Shown here in pieces: positions 13,394-27,060 of a stretch of DNA of 64,000 nt (positions are counted from its first letter, which is position 1; every line of letters starts with the position of its first letter). The position numbers and the translations under genes were made by a program. The notes under the pieces are model-generated. The model made no database searches and had not been told where the DNA came from. It saw nothing but the letters and a program-made list of their open reading frames with translations. The stretch is from Archegozetes longisetosus (lineage: Eukaryota > Arthropoda > Arachnida > Sarcoptiformes > Trhypochthoniidae). The DNA lies in NCBI GenBank assembly GCA_018873245.2, contig JAEMBT020000003.1, forward strand, positions 9,867,843 to 9,931,842. The letters run 5' to 3'.

Positions 13394-13795
13394 CATACAC
13401 ATTATTCAATAACTTTTAATGTTATTCAACAAACTGATAGTATATTTGGAGTAATCGTTGTGATTCCTGCCTTAAAAGATGGTCACAAAATGATTTGCTT
13501 TGAATGCAGGCTGTGTTTTGTCTGTGGAGGGAAAAAGTATCAGTTGTTTAAAGAATACCAGAGCCGGGCTTTTGCACATAACACGCATCACTATATTATG
13601 AGTTATTTTCAAAACGCTTGTGCTCTCATTATTACGTCAAAACATTTACATCCGTTGCCGAAATGTTTGCTATGAAAAAGTTTTTCGAAGAAAAACTATT
13701 TTCACTTAAACATTATATCACAATTTCCTTCGGTGGAAACTCAAGACTTCAGCCAAGAATGTTGTGTTTCATCAGCTCTTGAATGGCATAATTGA
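13394..13795 (+). pseudogene. BTB-BACK (kelch-like) gene relic
   Basis: A frame open from 13394 to 13672 (93 codons, no ATG before 13490) and then, past a TGA at 13673-13675, from 13676 to 13792 follows the BTB-BACK order. It shows YSITFNVI (about 13403-13426), PALKD, CFECRLCFV, YQLFKEYQS (about 13538-13564), YIMSYFQN (about 13592-13615) and HLHPLPKCLL (before the stop). After a spacer come LNIISQFPSV, ETQD and ALEWHN (to about 13792). Known members have I.(I/L)T..NV at the end of BTB, then C...L, Y.LA..Y, YI..NF, FL.LP...L, IIS...L.V.(S/T)E and a Trp in the last helix. The extra roughly ten codons after the stop are unlike the family. Read as an ORF starting at the ATG at 13490 it would be a 61-residue orphan, which I consider less likely than a relic. 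Confidence 0.38.
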
Positions 13796-15189
13796 AAGTT
13801 AAGCTGAGGATTCCTTAAGTATTTTTCTTTGAGTTTGTTTTTGTCTAAATAAAAATTAAGGTTTTCTGCAATTGGATTAGAATTAAATTGAAAAACTTGA
13901 AACTATCATTAATGTTAAATTCAATTAGTGTTTCATATCGTAAAAGCCAATACATAGTAATTAAATATTTGGAAGCGATTACATAGAAAAAGTTGAATAA
14001 CTAACAACTAGTTAAAAACAAAGTTTTCCCAATGACTCGGTTTAACGGCAGATGTTTTACTGAATGTAACGGAACTATTGACACGAAATCGTTATTCAAA
14101 TTATTAATAAAAATGACAGTCAACTAAAGACAACTATAATTAACTTTTCATTTTGCAAAGCCTTATTTGCATAAAAATTTTGTAAATGATTTCAATTCCT
14201 ACCGACTCATTGCTATTATCAAAGGTTTGTGTGCTTCTAGAAATGATTAGCTCTCAATAGATAAGACCCACTACTGTAAAGAGAAATACATTTATGTTTG
14301 AGTCCACGAACAGACTATACCTGAGGAGCAAAAGTTAGTACAGAAATAGTATTGTCATTGAGGGCTGTCTTCCTTTAATTATATTGTATTTGGAGGCAGA
14401 AAAGATTTATTGAGCCTTTGTTGAACTGAGACCTATCGTTGTTAACATTATCGTCATTGGTGGTCAACTTTCATAGCCTTAAGAGAACTATTTTTGGGCT
14501 TAAAAGTCTGATGAGTGGCTGCTATGATTGGAATGCTATTTATTTTTGTGTCTTAAATAGAAAACTAACCAAAAATTTCAATTTTAGCCTCATTTGCATA
14601 CAAATCAAATAGTACTCCACTTAAAACTTCTAAACAATGTATCCAAAATTGATTACACATTAGTTATTACACTAATTAGTTTGAGTATGAGAACAATTTT
14701 GACAAAATCTAACTTATTTTTCGTGATTCGACATATATTGAACTTGACATAAAAGTTTTAAAAACTAATAAAAATAAATGAAAAGTGTTGTTTTATCTTA
14801 ACTATAACTTTTCACCTGTTTATAAATCTCTTCCTAAACACTATTTACGTTTAAAAACTTAAACGCTATTTAATCTTATCGACTGTTTTGGCCTTAAATA
14901 ATCTGAGTTCAAGTTTAAACGCATCGCATAAAAATATTTTTCTCATTGTATACTTTGAGGTTTCATTCTCCAGAATGAGTGAAATATATCCGCAATTTGT
15001 GCTCAAATCAGTTAATTAAGAGAAATTAAACAATTTATCGCTCAACATAAAACTTAGGTGTCATTCTTTATGTGGGAGACATTATATTATTCTAGATATC
15101 TAGATAGAAATCTAGTTTTTATTAACCTTCAGTAGAAATATTTATATGAGAAATATAATGAGCGCTTGGTTATACATTTCTGTGGAGTA

Positions 15190-15750
15190 CAGTAAAAGCT
15201 CGCTCTAGTCAATGGCTGGGAACCCAGATCTCATATGAGTGGCCCCATAAAGAAACGTGCTCCGAGTTAACCTCTCTTTCGGGTTTTGCTTTACATGTTT
15301 AGCTTAATTCATACTTTATGCATATAATAAAATTCAATATATGTATCAGTGTCAGAATTTATAAAAAAATTTGCTTAACAAGATGTTTCGATTACAATAG
15401 TAGTTAATACAAATCAACCCTAACATTAAGCCAGTACCTCATCAATTAGTATTATGTGCTTTATGAATAGCATTGTGTGTTGCAAACCATTCATAAACAT
15501 TGCATAACACTAATATAACCTTTGTTATAGTTTACTTTAACAGGCACGTAATTAAGTATTTATTAATGACTAAAACAATTACAGATATGTTTTGATACTT
15601 CAATTGAAGCTATAACTAATAAAATTTGAAATCAATTTTTATAGTAGATTTTTTCAGTGTAACTTTAAGTGTCTTTTCTCATTTCAATGTATAGAGGGAT
15701 ACGTTTATTATTATCGGGCCGTTCAAATTCACTTCAACGAAGTTTTACTA
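15190..15750. mobile_element. MITE-like element (561 bp) with pogo/Tc1-mariner-type inverted ends
   Basis: The left end, cagtaaaagctcgctctagt at 15190, and the right end, cttcaacgaagttttacta ending at 15750, are imperfect inverted repeats. The first 7-8 bases match except for one terminal change, followed by TCG and AGT matches, about 18 of 25 positions. A TA dinucleotide flanks each side (15188-15189 and 15751-15752), as expected for the TA target duplication of the Tc1/mariner-pogo superfamily. A second inner block is also inverted: ggccccataaagaaacgt at 15241-15258 against acgtttattattatcgggcc at 15701-15720. The interior is AT-rich with no transposase frame, so it is nonautonomous. The decayed ends indicate an old insertion. 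Other copies were not found in the window by eye. Confidence 0.55.
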
Positions 15751-18700
15751 TAAGACGTGAATAGTTCTCGAATCTTAACCGAATAGGTTTTCAAGCATGA
15801 TATTTATTAAAAATCTATAAATAAAGTAAGTAGAGTGAATTTACATGAAAAGCTATTAGCGATGATGAAAAATTATTGCAACTAAGTGGGCGATCAGGTA
15901 TACATGTTAAGGCTCTTATCAGCTTTTATGAAGTTTAAGATTCAACACTTAAAATAAATATGTTAATTGTTGAACAGGCTGATAGATGAGCGCACATTCT
16001 GCAGTTTCTACTTTCTTCTTGTCTGATAATAACACGATAGAATTAAACAAAACTTGATAACTGCTGTAACATGTTCAAAGTAGACAAATTTCTTGTAAGC
16101 ATCACATCATCCTTTGTCCCGTCACTTGGTTAATCCTCATAATTTATTTATTCATTAAAAGATAGCTGTTAATTAATTACAGTCTGCATTTTCCTTATTC
16201 CTTGAACATGAATATGTGACAAATAATAAGTTATGAAACTTTTACTGTTTCTATGTTAAGGTTTTGTTTGGGAGAAGGATCTACTGAAAATGTTTATTAT
16301 GCCGAGGCGTTGCTGCAATATTATTGCGTATAATTTGACCAAACAATCTAAATTATCTGTAAAATTACTAGCGTTTATTTATTTAGATAACCTGTGAGAA
16401 ACAAAGTTTGTAACAGACTGCGAATGCTCATAAACAAGTTTTATGATAAGCATGAAAATTAAAAGGAAAATTCAGTTCGTTAGGCAATCGGACACCACAT
16501 GTGATTTGAAGACCGAACCATTCGGATTTAGAAAGTATTATGTGATAGCGATATGCTTAAAGCTACTGGCTTAAAGAGCTTTCACGCTGTCCTGATTTTT
16601 TCGGTCTCAAAATTTGAATCTTTTGATACTGAAGCAAAAATTTGGCTCTGAGAGACCGACTGCGGCGGAAATGAAGTGACAGAAAGCAATTTTAATAATG
16701 ACAAACTAACACATTATGAGATAAGTCTCTTATGAAATACCATATACTAAACGTATTTCAGTTATTTATAACTTTTGCTTTGAAGAAAAGTTTTCATTAA
16801 AACACCACCCGAGCTAAAACTAAAATTAGTATAAAATTCATAACTCATGAGTTCTTGACTTGACTGACGACTCATTTTACTAATCATTTATGATTTTATT
16901 ACTATTGTTAGAATTAGCTAACTTTACATATCGTTTGTTTAGACATGATTTAGAGCGTTTAGTCAATGCTTTTTATAGAAGGCAATGCATTCATAGAAAA
17001 GGACCACTACTTCAGAATAAATTATAAGAGTGTGAGAATTCTTCAAACACTAAACATGTCTTATTCTTTAGAGAAGAATCCAAGACAATCAACCATCTCT
17101 AGTATTAACAGTGATAATTGGCCTTAAGGTCGTTTGTCATAAAGTTTAAACTATGTTCAGCTAGATAGGAATTTGGTTTTTTAATTCGCACGTTATAATA
17201 AGTTATTACAACTAAATTCTTATTACAATTTACTTAAGATAAAAAACTGCATCATAAAACCTAGTAAATTGTTCAACTAAAATAGTTGTAATGGTCATAA
17301 AAATTTTAATATCATATCGTATTGATCCATACATTCTTTGAGGAGAGTTATTTTGAATATAAAATCTCATTTACCTTTTGGTTATCTTCAATGACAAATT
17401 TTCAATAGGACTTATATTGCAATTTAATCGAAAGTTTTCTGTATATAAATACAGACTATCCTTAAGTTTAGTTATAGTCAGCACTTGGCTAGAATTTAAA
17501 TCTCCTAATTTCAAGTTCTACCGATTCTACAATTGATAAATGAATTAAAGATAGAGAAAACTTCATGTGACTATTTCTCGGCTCAAATTGTCTCTAGCTT
17601 TCTCTCAAATCTGTCTCTGTCCTCTTTTGTAGACATACAAAGTAAACATTGGTTTGAAACAAGAATTTTCACTGCAATAAATCATTAATAATAAAAAGAG
17701 CAAAGGAGAACATAATTTATATAAAAGGATGAATGTTTTTTATGTTCGTCAAATATAATAAATTTTGCATAATTGCTAACTTTGCAAATGCTAGGCTTTT
17801 CGTACGATTAGTTCACTCGTAAACTAAAATATTGTTTTATTGAGCAAGTTATTTAAAGTTATAACTAGAGAGCATGAGAGAGGTATGGACCATTTCATAG
17901 TCTTTTTTAGTGAGACTATTATTTCGATCTCAGCAGGAGATAAATTGTCTTTTCGGGGCTAAAGTCATAATCGTAATCATGATAATAATTATAATTGTCG
18001 TTTTGGGTAAAAGTCTAACATAGAAATCAAAAATATTTTCTTTTCAACGGATCGCAGTCTTTATTATTTAGATAAATATCAGAATCTCTCGAAAATAGAT
18101 ATGAAGTTTTTCATCTTTCAATAAGTATTTAATAAGAAATATTTTCGATTAATTTGAGGGTATTATTTGCTTTTATCTGTTATTACTCGAGAGTTTTTGC
18201 CACAATTTGAAGGTCATTAAAGTCCAATTGTTCGAGTATTGAACTTTTTGAAGAAAAAATAGTTACATAGGTTTGAATGAAGAAAATGAGTAAAAATTTG
18301 ATCAGTTTGAGGCTCAATAGAAGTATTAATATTTTGAAACTCTATTCTTACAATAAATGAGCGCTTAAACTAAATCTCTATAGCATAACTAAATGCAAAT
18401 AAAAAGTCAATCATTTTTTGAAAATTTATTTTTGATAAATAGTAATTTCATGTGTTATTAATTATTTAGAAAACTGGTTGTCATTTGGAAAGAAAGAAAT
18501 TCATTTCTAAATAATTTGTTTCTCTAGAGGCAGTCGTATAGCTCGCAGTCGGGTGTCTTCAAATTGTGTTCAATTGACGGTTTCTATCACTTCACTAATG
18601 ATACGGAAGTCAGACTTGCATTAAATCGTATTTTATAGAGCTTTATCTTATTAATCAAAATGAAAATGCTTCGGAAGAGTTTCTCAAATCTGCGAGTGAA

Positions 18701-20724
18701 TCGAGTGAGCACTTTTCTCATTGATTCTGGTTGCAATTGATCGACTCGAGTGCATATAACTTCTTAAATTGACTCAATTAATTGCAAGTTAGGTCAACTA
18801 TCAAATATTTGAAATGACTAAAATTTTAAACTAACTTTTAAACTTTTATTACAGATTAACATAACTCTTTTGTGATCGGCATCAAATATGCAAATATTGT
18901 GCGTACGAATGCATGGAATTTATGTAACCCTTCGCACAGCTTTTACTTTATTACTAATAAATACATGGAATTTTTCTATTAGATTCTCCTGAGTAGGAAT
19001 TTAATAAAACTTATTCATCATCTATTTGTTATTGTTTCGGTCGCTTTACCTCAAACAAAACTTTACATAACTTCTATTATTGAATTTTATTTTCATCTAT
19101 TTCTTGCAATCAAAACAAAATATGCAAATCATTAGAATAATAGGAATGAGAAACAAATATTCTGAATATTTTATTTCTAATCAAAAGTTTTATTGAAACA
19201 ACAAATTGAGGGCATGTTTGTCTGATAAAAGACTTTCTATTGGTAGATATTTGTGAATGTAATCTTTTTTATTGTTATCTTACGTCAAATTTATAGAAGA
19301 TAACAACTTTCAATAATAAGTTTTTTTACAAGCAATTTATTTCTATACGCATTCATAATGAAGTTCAAACAATTTTGACTGAACCGAGTTTTGCTATTCA
19401 TAAAAATTACATAATTTCTACTAAATATAACTCTGTCTTGCTATTCAAACTCATTTTGATAAAGTGTCGAAATAGCATTTCCTCGAAGAAAATGCAACTT
19501 ATGCATCATTTTTCGTTACTCTCCATAACAAATAGGATTCGCTCAACAATAATATTTCTGGATTGCGTGAATTAAAGGCATAGCAATAACTAATTTTAGC
19601 AGAAAAGCATAATTACAGTTTGTGACATGACATTAAAGTTGAGCACATATTCGTCTGAATATTTGATAGACTGGAGTATATGAAATGCTATGCTAATGAC
19701 TAGTATTTGGGCAGAAATTGATTGAAAGCAAGTGGTATTTTTTGCTCTTATGGATATGTGGTCTATAGTTATACTTATATATCATTTGAATGGCATATCT
19801 CTCTTGCATGACACCAACTTATTTAGTATTAGTAAATATCTATACTATGCAAAAACAGTGCGCATAAGAAAAGATCACTTTTACTGCTAAAGTAGCACTA
19901 CTCGTATGCATGACTTGTAATGCAGTTACGCCAACATCCGCTTTAAATCTATTGCAGATGTCTCTCCACAAAGAGATGCCAGAGTGAGGCCAATTTTCTA
20001 ACACAAATAACAGAGAAATGCATAGACACGACACGATAGAGAAACATTTACGAACTTTTTAAGTTTAATGCGTTCCTCATTTGGCATATGAACGAGTTTT
20101 TTGTTTGTTTTTTGCTTTTCATACTAAAATATTCATAAAGTATTGGATCAAATAAATTATGTCATATTTTTTAAAGGTTCTTGTTTCGTGTAAGACTTTC
20201 TGTTTAGCATGACTTATATACTAAACTTTTAGTTTTGATTTCAATCCTTGGCCAAAATATCAAATTCTTAAGTTTTAAAAGTTTTTAAACTTCATATTTA
20301 TTCAAATGAAATTCAAATTTAAGTCATCTGACTAAGTGTTAGGCAAAACGTGTTGTAGAGACAAACACAAAAACAGATAGTTTTGTTATTAAAGCACTAA
20401 AACATAAGCAAAAGTTCATTCATATGTAAAAAGAAGTTTGATAGCAAAGAAAGTGGAAAACGCAATGATTTTTGAATAGTCAATAATGACAATAATAATA
20501 GTAATAAAGTTTTTAAGGAAATAATAATAATTGTATGCTTTGGCTCTTCGATCGTATTTGCATAAAAACGGTCGTTGAGTTTAAAGCTTCATGTTTATTA
20601 AAACATCTACTACTGAAACACAAAATTTCTTATTTTCCTTCAACCTAAACGATAATGACCTCTTCAATAGTGGCCTGTAAGTTGTGTTTATTTCTTCGCA
20701 TGTTTCCACTTCAGAGAGAACAAC

Positions 20725-20726
<2 letters not shown>
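15751..20726. other. AT-rich stretch, no supported gene
   Basis: Mostly featureless. A somewhat G+C-richer patch at 19850-20034 carries a minus-strand frame with DVGVTALQVM, faintly like part of a BTB domain, but too weak to annotate. Confidence 0.5.
16601..16659. repeat. 8-bp inverted repeat in a G+C-richer patch
   Basis: tcggtctc (16601-16608) and gagaccga (16652-16659) are perfect inverted arms, 43 bp apart, in a patch (16490-16690) less AT-rich than its flanks. No frame of note. Confidence 0.5.

Positions 20727-20765
<39 letters not shown>
20727..20765. repeat. (AG)n microsatellite, about 19 units
   Basis: Uninterrupted AG repeat. It creates a stop-free run of Arg/Glu codons on one strand and Ser/Leu on the other, which explains the 112-codon (+) and 106-codon (-) open frames here; neither is regarded as a gene. 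Confidence 0.97.
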
Positions 20766-20767
<2 letters not shown>

Positions 20768-21463
20768 CTTTGTCGCGTTTGTCCTAGAAGAAAATTGTTT
20801 TATTGCTATCATTAGCGGTAGATCATTAACGCTTTCAATGTTATACATGAGCCACAGGTGGTTGAGGTTTAAGAAGTTCTCTATGATCAAAACCTTTTTG
20901 TCTGATGATTGTTTTGGCACTCGTTTTTGGTTATTCAATATTATTGAAGAGATTAAATTGTTTTTTTTTCTAAAATTTTTGCTCAAGAAATAAGCATTCC
21001 TAATGAAAACTAATCGAAATAAGTCAATCAAAATTACGGACTGAAATGTTTTGTGAAATTGTAACTTGTTTCTATATCATTCATAATTGTTTATTGATGC
21101 AAATAAATGCATACCAAATGGTTTTTATTATCTCTCAGGTTAATAAAAAAGACTATTAAAGTAAAAGATCAAAATAATTTTAATTACTAATTCTAGACAT
21201 TCATGATGAATGACTTAAGAGAAGAAGTTTGGATGACATAAAACATGTTTTTGTTACTGTTTGCAAGATTAGAATTGGTTTTGCACTTCAATAGTGATGC
21301 ATTTCTTAATAGACTTAAACTAGTTTTGCATATCTAAAGATTCATTAATGATTATCAAATACTGCTCGATTTGTTTTTGTTTGGTAGTCAAAACATTTAA
21401 TTTACATAAATTAATCTCAAGTATAATAATAAATGAAATAAATCTCAAATATTAAAGTTAATA

Positions 21464-21760
21464 TTAAATTGACACAGCATAACAAAAGATAATATCAATT
21501 AAAACTTCAATTCATTTTCTACTATTTTCGCCAAAAGGATTGTAGAGAAAAGCAAAATGTGTTTGAAATTTCACGCAAAACCCATGGGCTAAGCGATAGC
21601 CCGAAGTAAAGTTATTTGAGTCCTGATCTGTCGAGTGATCTGATTCCCATCGAATGTTCAGAAATTGATAGTACGCTTGAACTAAAGCCGCACTACAGAG
21701 TTGGGAACGAAACCATTTGCACACAAAGTGTGATTATTTCATTATTAGACTCTATTGTAT
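21464..21760 (-). pseudogene. BTB-BACK (kelch-like) gene relic, minus strand
   Basis: On the minus strand a 74-codon frame open from about 21733 to 21515, with no ATG, reads like the BTB-BACK junction. It contains ALVQAYYQFL (about 21685-21656), then after a linker SNNFTSGYRLAHGF and the tail FAFLYNPFGEN (to about 21524). This matches the family pattern LV.AC..FL, then SN.L...(Y).LA..F.C, then F.F...NF.E. After a TGA at 21514-21512 the same frame continues with EVLIDII and YAVSI, then a TAA at 21466-21464; this fits the L..IIS...LSV part of BACK. Upstream, another frame supplies SNNEIITLCVQMVSF, as in the NV..LL..A helix, so a frameshift is inferred near 21700. The island is clearly richer in G+C than its flanks. 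On the plus strand an overlapping 89-codon frame (about 21616-21882, no ATG start) is treated as its shadow. Identification is by eye only. Confidence 0.4.
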
Positions 21761-21889
21761 TTGCTCAGACCGTGTCCACTACTCAGGATTTATGGCCATA
21801 TGAGAGGTCTCTCATGTCGGTAGTCTATCTGTTTAAAAGGTTATCATTTGTTTATACACATATAGACATTGCCCTGAGTTAGTACAATA

Positions 21890-24800
21890 AAATAGACTAT
21901 ATATTTCGGTTTGATCTTTGAACCCATAAAAGAGTTAGCCTTTGCAAAGTCTAAACGCTTTATGGGCTCTTAAACACCAAAGACTTGTAGCGGTTTTGTT
22001 CTCAAAAGTACAAGTCACTGATTTTAAATACAAAGAATTGCAGCTTAATCACCATAACTATAATTGATTCTCTAAGACTTTTGATCTTCATAAGATTGTG
22101 GATGTATGCAAAGCTTTGAAGATATTTTATTTTTGCTGCTTAGCTAAAGCCATAAATAAGGTTAATATTTGCAAATCTTTTTTAATGAGATAAGAATCTT
22201 ATAAGTTGAAGATTTATTTCAAATAATTCATTTTAAAATATAGTTATTTAGCAAAAATTAATCTAAATTTTAATGAAGACCAGATATCCCAAGTTTAAAT
22301 CAAATTGAGAGATAACTGAACTTAATTAATAGCTTTAGTAATAATTGCGGGTTCGCTTTCAACCCTCGATATAATTCATACCTATTATTAACTCTATTTA
22401 TTAAGCAATCGTCTAAGTATTTCATGTGTAGGCGATAGGAATTTGTTACAAGTTTAGCATTTCAAACACATTTATAAATACAATTAGCGCTCAATTTCGA
22501 TCATTTTAAAAGTATTATCTCTTCATTTGTGTTAGGAGTGCTATACTTTTTAAACTTATTTTTGCCAAAAATCTATATGAAATTTAAATTTTTCATAAAT
22601 GACCCATTTTTCGCATTATTAGTAAAATTGAAATGTGTAAACATTGATAAATGATCATTCTTAGTACTTTACTTGACTTTTGTGGTAGACGACAAGCGAT
22701 TGTTATTTTTACAAAGTTTTAAATGTTCAATAGACAAACTTTCAATCAAATGATCAGTTTCACTTTGGAATTCAGTACATGTTTGATGTACTCATTTTTA
22801 AAATACAAATAACAATTACTTTAATCATAAAATATTATGAATCACAAGCAGAATAATAGATAACCAAATATAGTAATTGACAGGACTATAAATGGTATGT
22901 TAAGCGTGAATGCGGTTTGAAATTAGTTCAAACATGTTTTCATATAACAATGAGTTTAAATTGTATTATATATTTGGATCTATTGTTATCGTATCAAACA
23001 ATTAACTATTTTGATATTCCAGTTGAAAACATTAATAAAGTTATTATAAGAAATACAACTGAAGATTCAATTTCTACCTATTTTTAATCTTAAAATCGTT
23101 CAAAATTAATATAGGAAATCAAAATTGCTTTTTCAATAAGTTTGATTCTATTTTGGCTTATTTTTAAAGAATTGATAAGTTTCATAATTTTTAGTAATAG
23201 TGAGTTTAATGCTTTCTCTAAAAATGCTTATCTAAAAAATAAAAAATAAAATAAAAAAGAAAGTCAATGACTCAAAATGGATAAAAGTATTAAAGATTGT
23301 TAACATTGAACGTGACAATGAAAAAAGAAATTTGCAATAAAATAGTTGACCCCACAAATTGACACTAAGAAATAAGTTGTCATATAATTTGTGTTAACTG
23401 CTATAGAATGAGTAATTTGCAAGTATTTTTTTCTATCATTGAATTGTTGTGTTTCTTATAGAATACGGATATTCATTTTTTCCTTAACCTCTTAAATCAC
23501 TCGATGCTGTGACACAATTGAACAAAACTAGTGCTCTATTTAATTCTTAAGCATCCATTAGCTTTTACATCTATTACATCAATCAGATTTCTGTTACTTA
23601 AGTGTCCTATTATTTAACCTTATTTTAAGGATATTTTAAGAGTAATTCGGTTTAGTATTGGTCACGAGTCGATCGTTTCCGGTTAAACTGTGAAACCACC
23701 TGAAGAAAACTGATTCTTATCTTATAATACTTTAATATTGCCTCAAATACCTTTAACATTAGCTGAAGATGGCATTTTCACTCAAAAATTTAATTTTTAT
23801 TTTCGTTTTGATTTTGATTTCTTTGAAGAAACAATTTTTTCCTTCAGACTAATCACTTGAGGAAAGATTGGCTAAACATGAAGAAAAAATTCGATAAAAG
23901 CATTTGAAATGACTTTTGGAGCCGATTTTAATATTAATGGTTGAGAGCAATTTAGTGGCAAATTTCACTAAATCATGAATGACAACACGCTGTGACTTGA
24001 AAATAATATGGTATATCATTCTAAAGAATCTAATCTTATTTTAAGGCTGAGGCAGCACAAGAAAAAGGTTTAATTAGATTTTTATTGCAGTATTTCATTA
24101 TGAATGGAGTCTCAGTTTCTCTACTTTTTCATTAACTCTTTTATTACTAAGGCTATTAAGCATTTGAGAGGTGTGTTTTGTGCTGTCTAATTATAAATTT
24201 TCGACTTATTAACTTATTTTTCTACCTTAAAGGCACGGATAAGCGTTCACTTAATTTAAATTATGATTCAATTGCTATCAATAAAGATTTGTTTGATTTT
24301 TTGCCTCAAATAGTTCAATACGAATAGAAGTATTCGTATATTTGATGCAACTATTTGCTCGCAGCTTACAGTAATTAATCTTTATTTTATTGGCAGACTT
24401 AGATTAAAAATCACTCATTTCTCTTCATTAGCTCTATTTCAATATCTTTAAAATGCACTCAATATTGCCTCTAATGATGGTTTAATTTTGATTATCTGTC
24501 CTTAAGTATTACAGTTAAGATTTACTTATTTTTCACTAAAATGTCGTAAATTATGTTTTCTTAATTATTAAAATGTTCATTAGGCCGTGAACGAAGCTCG
24601 TCTGGGGTCAGTTTTTAGTTTGAAAGTAACCCTTGTAAGTCATTTAATTATTGAAGTTTTCAGTTTACGTCAAACGTTTACAGTGAAAGCTCTCAGAAAT
24701 TCGAAACTTCACAAGAAGATTGAGTTTCTCAACAGAAGTGACTATTTAAAACAGTACTATTTCTAAAAATACCAGAAATCAGTATGAAGTTGATTTCTCA

Positions 24801-27060
24801 AGGGGTTACCGATACAGATCTCATTATAGAATGAGTCTTGAATAACGATTCTGTTAACTAAGTTGTGAATGGCATACATTTGAAATGCACTGTTTGTATA
24901 TTTTGCGTGTTTAGAAAGTACATCGTGTTTATAAAACAAAACTAAATATCATTACTAGACCATTAGCAGAACATAAATCTCACAAAATAGTTTTTCAATG
25001 AAATAATTAATATTTGTCACACATAGATATCATATTTTTATTCAATTCAAATAATCAAGTTTCATATAGATATCGAACTGATGTGCACCTTTAAATAATA
25101 ACTCATTCAATAATGTATATAATCTTACTTTCAATTTGCAAGTCCTTTATTTCATAAGTTGATTGAATATTTGACAGGAACAAAAATAGTAAAATTTACC
25201 TGAAAACCTAGATGTTAGGTGATTATTTGTAAAGCAAAGAGAATTGATTTTGACATGCACTAATTTCAAATTTATAGCTATTATCTAAAAGCAATCGTTA
25301 CGCATCTCAACGTATCAAATGTGTATATTTTAAAGATGCAAACCATAAGTTCTCGACCATAAATCTTAATTTTTCACGTAAACTTCATAAAATTCATAGC
25401 ATAATTGGTGCGCTCGCATTCCAGTCTGAATAACATTTTGTTGATAAACTCTCAATTTGACGCATAACTAATTTTTGGTAAATGTAAGCGAAAGCTCGCA
25501 CCCAATTTGGGAATAGGAAAATGTTAAGTAAAATAAAAATGAAAAGTGTATATCAGGAAAAAATGTAGTTCTGATAAATACTATTTACTTAATACGCGAT
25601 TAAGCGTCTGTTTTATATTAAATATCCCGAAAACTAATAATATTTATATAAACTTTCGTAAAGTTAAGATTACATGATACTGAAAAATTTTCAACCAGTT
25701 AATTATAGCTTATAATTAGAAAAATTGAAACTTTAAACATCTAACAAAATAATGTTTATAATACTCTATGTTTTATCTGAATGGCAGCGATAATCAGTTA
25801 ATGGGTTGCATTGAGCAGATAGCAATACGAGAGCAAACTTCCAAAGTATTTAGCTTTTATATAGAGTGCAATCACTTTGAGTTATGTCACTTACAAAATA
25901 GTTTTCAAAGTCATTTTTTCTAAACTTCAAACATGTTATGATATGATTTCGTTGTTGGAATATAAATAACCCAATTATTACACTAGTCTTCTCATCCATT
26001 CAGTCTTTTGATTGCAAAATAGATAATTCAGATATTATACGGTCTAATAGCGAAAACACTGAATCATAACTTAGTCTAACAATTGCATAATTTAATAATT
26101 ATTGTTATTCGCGTCGTTTCCTGCAATAGGAATTTGTTTAATAATAGCTACAAAATTTGATTTAATACCAACAAAAATCAAATTGTCACACAAAATAAGG
26201 CTTCGAAACTTTGAAAAATAGTCGCTAATGAGCATCATAATTTTTACTATTTCATAGCTTATTAAATTTTATTACATCGCACACTACATAAGCCTAGAAA
26301 GTGATTAAAATTTTCTTAACTATATTGAAAATCTTATTTAATAAAATTAATTTTTTGCCTCAGATTTCCTATCAAAAAGCGAAGTTTAATAGTTTGAGCA
26401 TTAGCTTGATATGAGTGATTTTGAAATTATAAAAATCAGACACTTACACAAAAACATTAATCTTGTTTCTAATTTTTTATTCAGCAAAGTAATAAAGATG
26501 TTGTGCCATAATTAGAGCTACGCTGTGAATATGAATTCAGAGCTGATTTTCTACCTGAGATAGTTATTAAGTTACAAAATTTTTATGCTGTCATTACCTA
26601 TTACTGGTCTATTGTAATGTATTCTCCTTTTTAATATTATGCAAAATTATACCATTTGTGACCAAACCTAAAGTTACCAAAGTTATTGATTAAGTACTCG
26701 ACTCTATATTATGTTTGACTTAAGAAAATCTTCAAGACTTAGAAAACTTGATCCCAATTTTAAATAGAAGATTACACAAAATTACTTTTTATATTTTAAT
26801 ATATATATTCTATATATATTCTATGATATATATATTTATCAGTCATAGTTTGGGCACAATATTTAAAGGTTGAAGAAATGAGAAGTCAATTTGATTAGTG
26901 TGTTATTGAGCGTTAAGGATGCAGAAAACTAATGATTCAATATATCATCAAATTATTTATCATTTATTTAATGCTGAATAATGAAAAAAGTTTGAAATAT
27001 GCTTGAGTAATATTTCATAAAATCAGCTCAATTAGAGTCTGTGATTAAAATATCATTGTT
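21890..27060. other. AT-rich stretch, no gene seen
   Basis: No frame of 60 codons or more. An A-rich tract (aaaataa-type) lies at 23232-23259 and the AT repeat at 26789. Confidence 0.6.
26789..26837. repeat. AT-rich simple repeat
   Basis: Contains a perfect tandem pair of the 11-mer atatatattct at 26801-26822, flanked by further TA runs. Confidence 0.85.

Noticed and set aside
19840-20034. Minus-strand frame with a faint BTB-like DVGVTALQVM segment
   Set aside because: The match covers few positions and the rest of the domain is absent.
20655-21031. Long overlapping frames on both strands (112 and 106 codons)
   Set aside because: Both are carried by the (AG)n repeat, which has no stop codons on either strand; the non-repeat parts are chance-like.
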